Source: Clostridia bacterium
GTDB lineage: Bacteria > Bacillota_A > Clostridia > Oscillospirales > CAG-272
Length of the DNA: 9,629 nucleotides
Direction of reading: 5' to 3'
NCBI GenBank assembly: GCA_017652965.1
Contig: JAGBZZ010000349.1
Span: 1 to 9,629, forward strand
The position numbers and the translations under genes were made by a program. Below, one piece after another: positions 7,111 through 9,629 of the stretch. The notes beneath the pieces were generated by a model. That model saw only the letters and a list, made by a program, of their open reading frames with translations. It was not told the origin of the DNA and ran no database searches. The number at the start of each line of letters is the position of its first letter. Positions within the stretch are counted from its first letter, which is position 1.

Positions 7111-7839
7111 TCAGTTAAAAAGCATACATTCCAAAAGCTTCATGGCCATGTAGGTGTGGATCTCGCGGATGGGGTGGTTCAGCTTATTGGCCAGAAGCTC
7201 GGTGGTGTTGACGCCGTTTTCCTCCAGCCGTGCCCATACCGTATATAGGTCGCACATAACGGCACCGCACTCCTCGCACACGGCACGGGCGGTGGCGTAG
7301 TATTTGGCCAGAAGGCCCGGCTTTTGCACCGTCTCGGAAAACCTGACGGCAAGCTCGCTAAGGAGCCCTTCCTTAAGATGCGGGCTGACGGTGGTGTTCA
7401 TGGCATTGGTCGCCAAAAAGATGACCTCCGCCCCGCTTTTTTGGATCTCGGTAAAGATCTCGCGCAGCGCCCTCTCGTAAAGCGGGAGCGCCGCCTCGCC
7501 GCCGCAGCTGTCGTTGAGGCCGTAGGCCACCACCACAAGATCGGGGTGGTAGGAGAGGATATCGCGCGCAAGCCGCCTGACCCCCGCGGCGGCGCGGTCT
7601 CCGTTTATGCCACTGTTGATGATATTCACCTGCACCGTGGGATACAAAAGGGCCAGCATCTCGCGAAGGCGGGTGGAGTAGGCGCTTGGGTAATCGGTCG
7701 TACCGAAAAGGCGACCGTCCGGTGTCAGATAGGTCTCAAAGCACCCCTGGGTCACACTGTCACCGAGAAAGGCGATGGTGATCGGCTTTTTGCCGGTAAG
7801 GTCTTCCTGTTTTTCACGAAATAAGCGCGCAACGTTCAT
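7111..7839 (-). CDS. SGNH/GDSL-type esterase, 242 aa
   Basis: SGNH hydrolases are serine esterases; many members beside glycosidases remove acetyl groups from carbohydrates. The catalytic serine is in FLGDSVT (S28, block I). NSGINGD (75-81) supplies the block II glycine, and YGLND (N109, block III) supplies the oxyanion asparagine. In block V, the region KLNHPIREIH (219-228) offers H222 or H228 as the catalytic histidine. The usual DxxHP aspartate is not at the standard position (lysine is at -3 from H222). The length fits a single-domain SGNH enzyme. There is no signal peptide, so it is probably cytoplasmic. It is the first gene of the operon, with AAAGGAGG 7 nt before the ATG, and stands just upstream of the rhamnosidase. 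This context suggests deacetylation of the same rhamnose-containing glycan, but the acyl substrate is an inference. Confidence 0.85.
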   Translation of the reverse strand: MNVARLFREKQEDLTGKKPITIAFLGDSVTQGCFETYLTPDGRLFGTTDYPSAYSTRLREMLALLYPTVQVNIINSGINGDRAAAGVRRLARDILSYHPDLVVVAYGLNDSCGGEAALPLYERALREIFTEIQKSGAEVIFLATNAMNTTVSPHLKEGLLSELAVRFSETVQKPGLLAKYYATARAVCEECGAVMCDLYTVWARLEENGVNTTELLANKLNHPIREIHTYMAMKLLECMLFN

Positions 7840-7846
7840 AGCTTGG

Positions 7847-7854
7847 CCTCCTTT
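7847..7854 (-). promoter_or_regulatory. Ribosome binding site for the esterase gene
   Basis: AAAGGAGG on the - strand, 7 nt before the ATG at 7839, confirms that start. Confidence 0.8.
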
Positions 7855-7875
7855 TTCATACTACATCGATAGCCT

Positions 7876-7905
7876 ATTATACCACAACCCCGCCATCGAG
7901 TGCAA
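7876..7905 (-). promoter_or_regulatory. Extended -10 promoter of the esterase-rhamnosidase-MORN operon
   Basis: Read on the - strand, TTGCAC (7905-7900) is followed after 18 bp by TATAAT (7881-7876). The TATAAT is preceded by TGG, which makes an extended -10 element (TGnTATAAT). The predicted transcription start is near 7869, giving a leader of about 30 nt. I see no clear operator or riboswitch between promoter and start codon. Confidence 0.75.
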
Positions 7906-7916
7906 GGGATTATATT

Positions 7917-7953
7917 TGCAAAAAGGACAGAGAGCGAAAAACACTCTCTGTCC
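7917..7953 (-). terminator. Intrinsic terminator of the MACPF gene
   Basis: On the - strand, a perfect 10-bp stem, GGACAGAGAG (from 7953) with CTCTCTGTCC (ending at 7925), closes a 9-nt loop and is followed by TTTTT (7924-7920). It begins 15 nt after the TGA of the MACPF gene and separates that gene from the downstream operon promoter. Confidence 0.9.
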
Positions 7954-7968
7954 ATGCCGTGTATAGAT

Positions 7969-9629
7969 TCAGTTGATCACGGGGTTGTAATCGCCTCTTC
8001 CGCAAATACCCCAGCTGACGCCGAAGAAGCAGGTCTTATAGGAGCTGTCGGTGCACTCCTTTGTGATCGCCGCTATCGTGTTGGGGTTACCGGTGAGATA
8101 GCCGCCAAGCTGATAGCCCGAGATCACGCCCATGGCAGGGACAAGCCGCATGTCTCCCGCAAGCGAGAAGCGCGTATAATCGACCGTGCAGTTCTTTATG
8201 GTGCAGCCCTCGGCAAGGCCTGCGATACCGCCGGCGGATCTGTTGCTGTTGACCGCGATCAGCTCAATGCTCGAGTCACCGTTGCCTGAGCTGCTGACGT
8301 GGCAAAGCTCCACCACGGCAGACGGCGAAAGATAGCCCGCCACACCACCGATATTACCGTTACCGCTGACGCTGATGGTGGCCAGCTGGCAATTGACGAT
8401 CCGGTTCAACGAGGCCCCTGCGATCGTGCCGACGTTCGACTTGTCTCTCTTGACCGAAACAACGTCGCTAAGGAAGGTGCAGTTGTCGATCGTACCGTTG
8501 TTGATCCCGCAAAGGAGGCCTGCGTAGATGGTCCCGCTGCCGTCGTGGCATTCGCTGACGTTCAGCGAGGAGTTCCAGATGTGCAGGTTATAGATATATC
8601 CACCGCCGTCCGAGGTCGTGGCGATCTGCTCAAAAAGGCCGAGGCAAACGTCGCTTGTGACCGCGCTTGCGGATCTTGTGATCTTGACGTTGGTCAACTT
8701 ATGCCCGTTACCGTCGATATAGCCGGTAAACACACCCGAGATGGGGGTCCAGGACATGAGGCCGAAGTCGATATCGTTGGCAAGCTTGTAGTAGGCCGAC
8801 ATATTCTTGGCGATATCCGCAAAATCCTCACGCGAGGTAATGATGTAGGGGTCTTGGCTCGTTCCGCTGCCGTTCAGCCCTTCCCCTCTGACAAATTTGG
8901 CCGTCAGGCTGATGTCCACATCGATCGCAAAGGTGTAAACCCTGTCGGCGGTGAGCTTCTCCTCGCCAAGATACCAGCCGTCAAAGTCAAAACCGGCACT
9001 GGGGACGGCGGTCAGGGTTACCTGCTCCCCTCTCTGATAGGGAGAGGTGTTGCCCTCCACCTTGCCGGGGACGGCACCGTCCACGTCGGGAATCGATACC
9101 GTGACCTTGCGCTTGTTATTCAGCTTGAAAAGCTCGCAAAGCTCGTCATACGACTCATCCGCAGACTCTACAAAATAATTCTCAAGCTCCTGTCTTCTCG
9201 CGGTGTCCGCAGGGTCAAGGAGATCCCAAAGGCCAACAAGCGAGTTTTCCCCAACTATGCCGGCCAGGGCGGAATTGGAAAGGTTCTGGTCAAAGGACTG
9301 GATCCACGCGCCGTAATTCTGACTGCACGCCTCGATCGAGGAGGTGTTGATAAAGGCACCGCCAAACTGCTTGATCTCGGTCTCCTCGTCAATATTCTCC
9401 TTAGCGCAATCGTTGTCGTACGCCGCGCCGGCCTCCAGATTAAGGGCGGCCTTAAGGTACTTGATGTGCGCATTGACGGCCGCGGTTGCCTCGGTGGTGT
9501 AGCCGGTGGTGGTAGAGGAATAGGTGGTGTTTACCTCAATTCTGCCGCCCATGGCAACCTCTCTGATCAGGTGCGTGCCATACTTATCGAAAAGCACGCC
9601 GGGCTCCATGTTGTTAAGGTCGTTTACAA
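7969..9629 (-). CDS. MACPF-domain protein with InlB-type B-repeat and GLUG-like solenoid, 5'-truncated by window edge
   Basis: MACPF proteins insert into membranes as oligomeric pores or act in adhesion and invasion. The frame is open to the right edge (at least five codons beyond the ATG at 9609), so the start and any signal peptide are outside the window. Counting from that ATG, the MACPF signature is YGTH (10-13; bases 9571-9582), followed by a leucine, six residues and GG (21-22), as in the family pattern. A Thr/Ser-rich strand and amphipathic helical region (about 25-80) fits the second membrane-inserting cluster. QFGG (81-84) and the W102-containing helix match the end of the domain (about 165). 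Residues 168-240 form one InlB-type B-repeat (VTLTAVPSAGFDFDGWYLG). Residues 245-510 form a Gly/Asn-rich beta-solenoid with GLUG-like units (FTGYIDGNGH, GGVAGYLS, AGGIAGLAEG). No LPXTG or membrane anchor is seen at the C-terminus. A secreted pore-forming or surface-binding effector is inferred, and its target is unknown. Confidence 0.87.
   Translation of the reverse strand, partial: VNDLNNMEPGVLFDKYGTHLIREVAMGGRIEVNTTYSSTTTGYTTEATAAVNAHIKYLKAALNLEAGAAYDNDCAKENIDEETEIKQFGGAFINTSSIEACSQNYGAWIQSFDQNLSNSALAGIVGENSLVGLWDLLDPADTARRQELENYFVESADESYDELCELFKLNNKRKVTVSIPDVDGAVPGKVEGNTSPYQRGEQVTLTAVPSAGFDFDGWYLGEEKLTADRVYTFAIDVDISLTAKFVRGEGLNGSGTSQDPYIITSREDFADIAKNMSAYYKLANDIDFGLMSWTPISGVFTGYIDGNGHKLTNVKITRSASAVTSDVCLGLFEQIATTSDGGGYIYNLHIWNSSLNVSECHDGSGTIYAGLLCGINNGTIDNCTFLSDVVSVKRDKSNVGTIAGASLNRIVNCQLATISVSGNGNIGGVAGYLSPSAVVELCHVSSSGNGDSSIELIAVNSNRSAGGIAGLAEGCTIKNCTVDYTRFSLAGDMRLVPAMGVISGYQLGGYLTGNPNTIAAITKECTDSSYKTCFFGVSWGICGRGDYNPVIN

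Overview
The window looks like a chromosomal segment of a GC-rich member of the Clostridia (Bacillota), probably an uncultured animal-gut lineage. This is inferred from strong AGGAGG-type ribosome binding sites, GTG starts, consensus sigma-A promoters, intrinsic terminators, and gene families common in that group. TGA is used as a stop at all five gene ends that can be seen. I see no insertion sequence, tRNA, rRNA or CRISPR array.

Left part (1-2160, + strand): the 3' part of a copper-exporting P1B-type ATPase (copA type) enters from the left edge. Its stop codon overlaps the -35 box of a perfect-consensus promoter (TTGACA, 17 bp, TATAAT). That promoter drives a small unrecognised membrane protein of 112 aa, which ends in a strong hairpin terminator.

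Middle part (2161-7905, - strand): a convergent spacer holding a perfect 18-bp palindrome is followed by a three-gene operon, read from right to left. An extended -10 promoter drives an SGNH/GDSL esterase. A 13-nt gap leads to a cytoplasmic GH78-like alpha-L-rhamnosidase. A 4-nt GTGA overlap then couples this to a 946-aa protein made of about 25 MORN repeats and a C-terminal Sel1-repeat block. The two enzymes suggest intracellular removal of acetyl and rhamnosyl groups from plant (pectin-type) or microbial glycans. The repeat protein coupled to them has no obvious role in that pathway.

Right part (7917-9629, - strand): the C-terminal 551 codons of a MACPF (membrane attack complex/perforin) protein. 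The MACPF signature YGTH-x7-GG is followed by an InlB-type B-repeat and a long GLUG-like beta-solenoid. It ends in its own intrinsic terminator, directly upstream of the operon promoter. Its N-terminus lies beyond the right edge.

The items most worth a second look are the MACPF/B-repeat/GLUG architecture and the giant MORN-Sel1 protein translationally coupled to a glycosidase. A functional link between the two units is not shown by the sequence.
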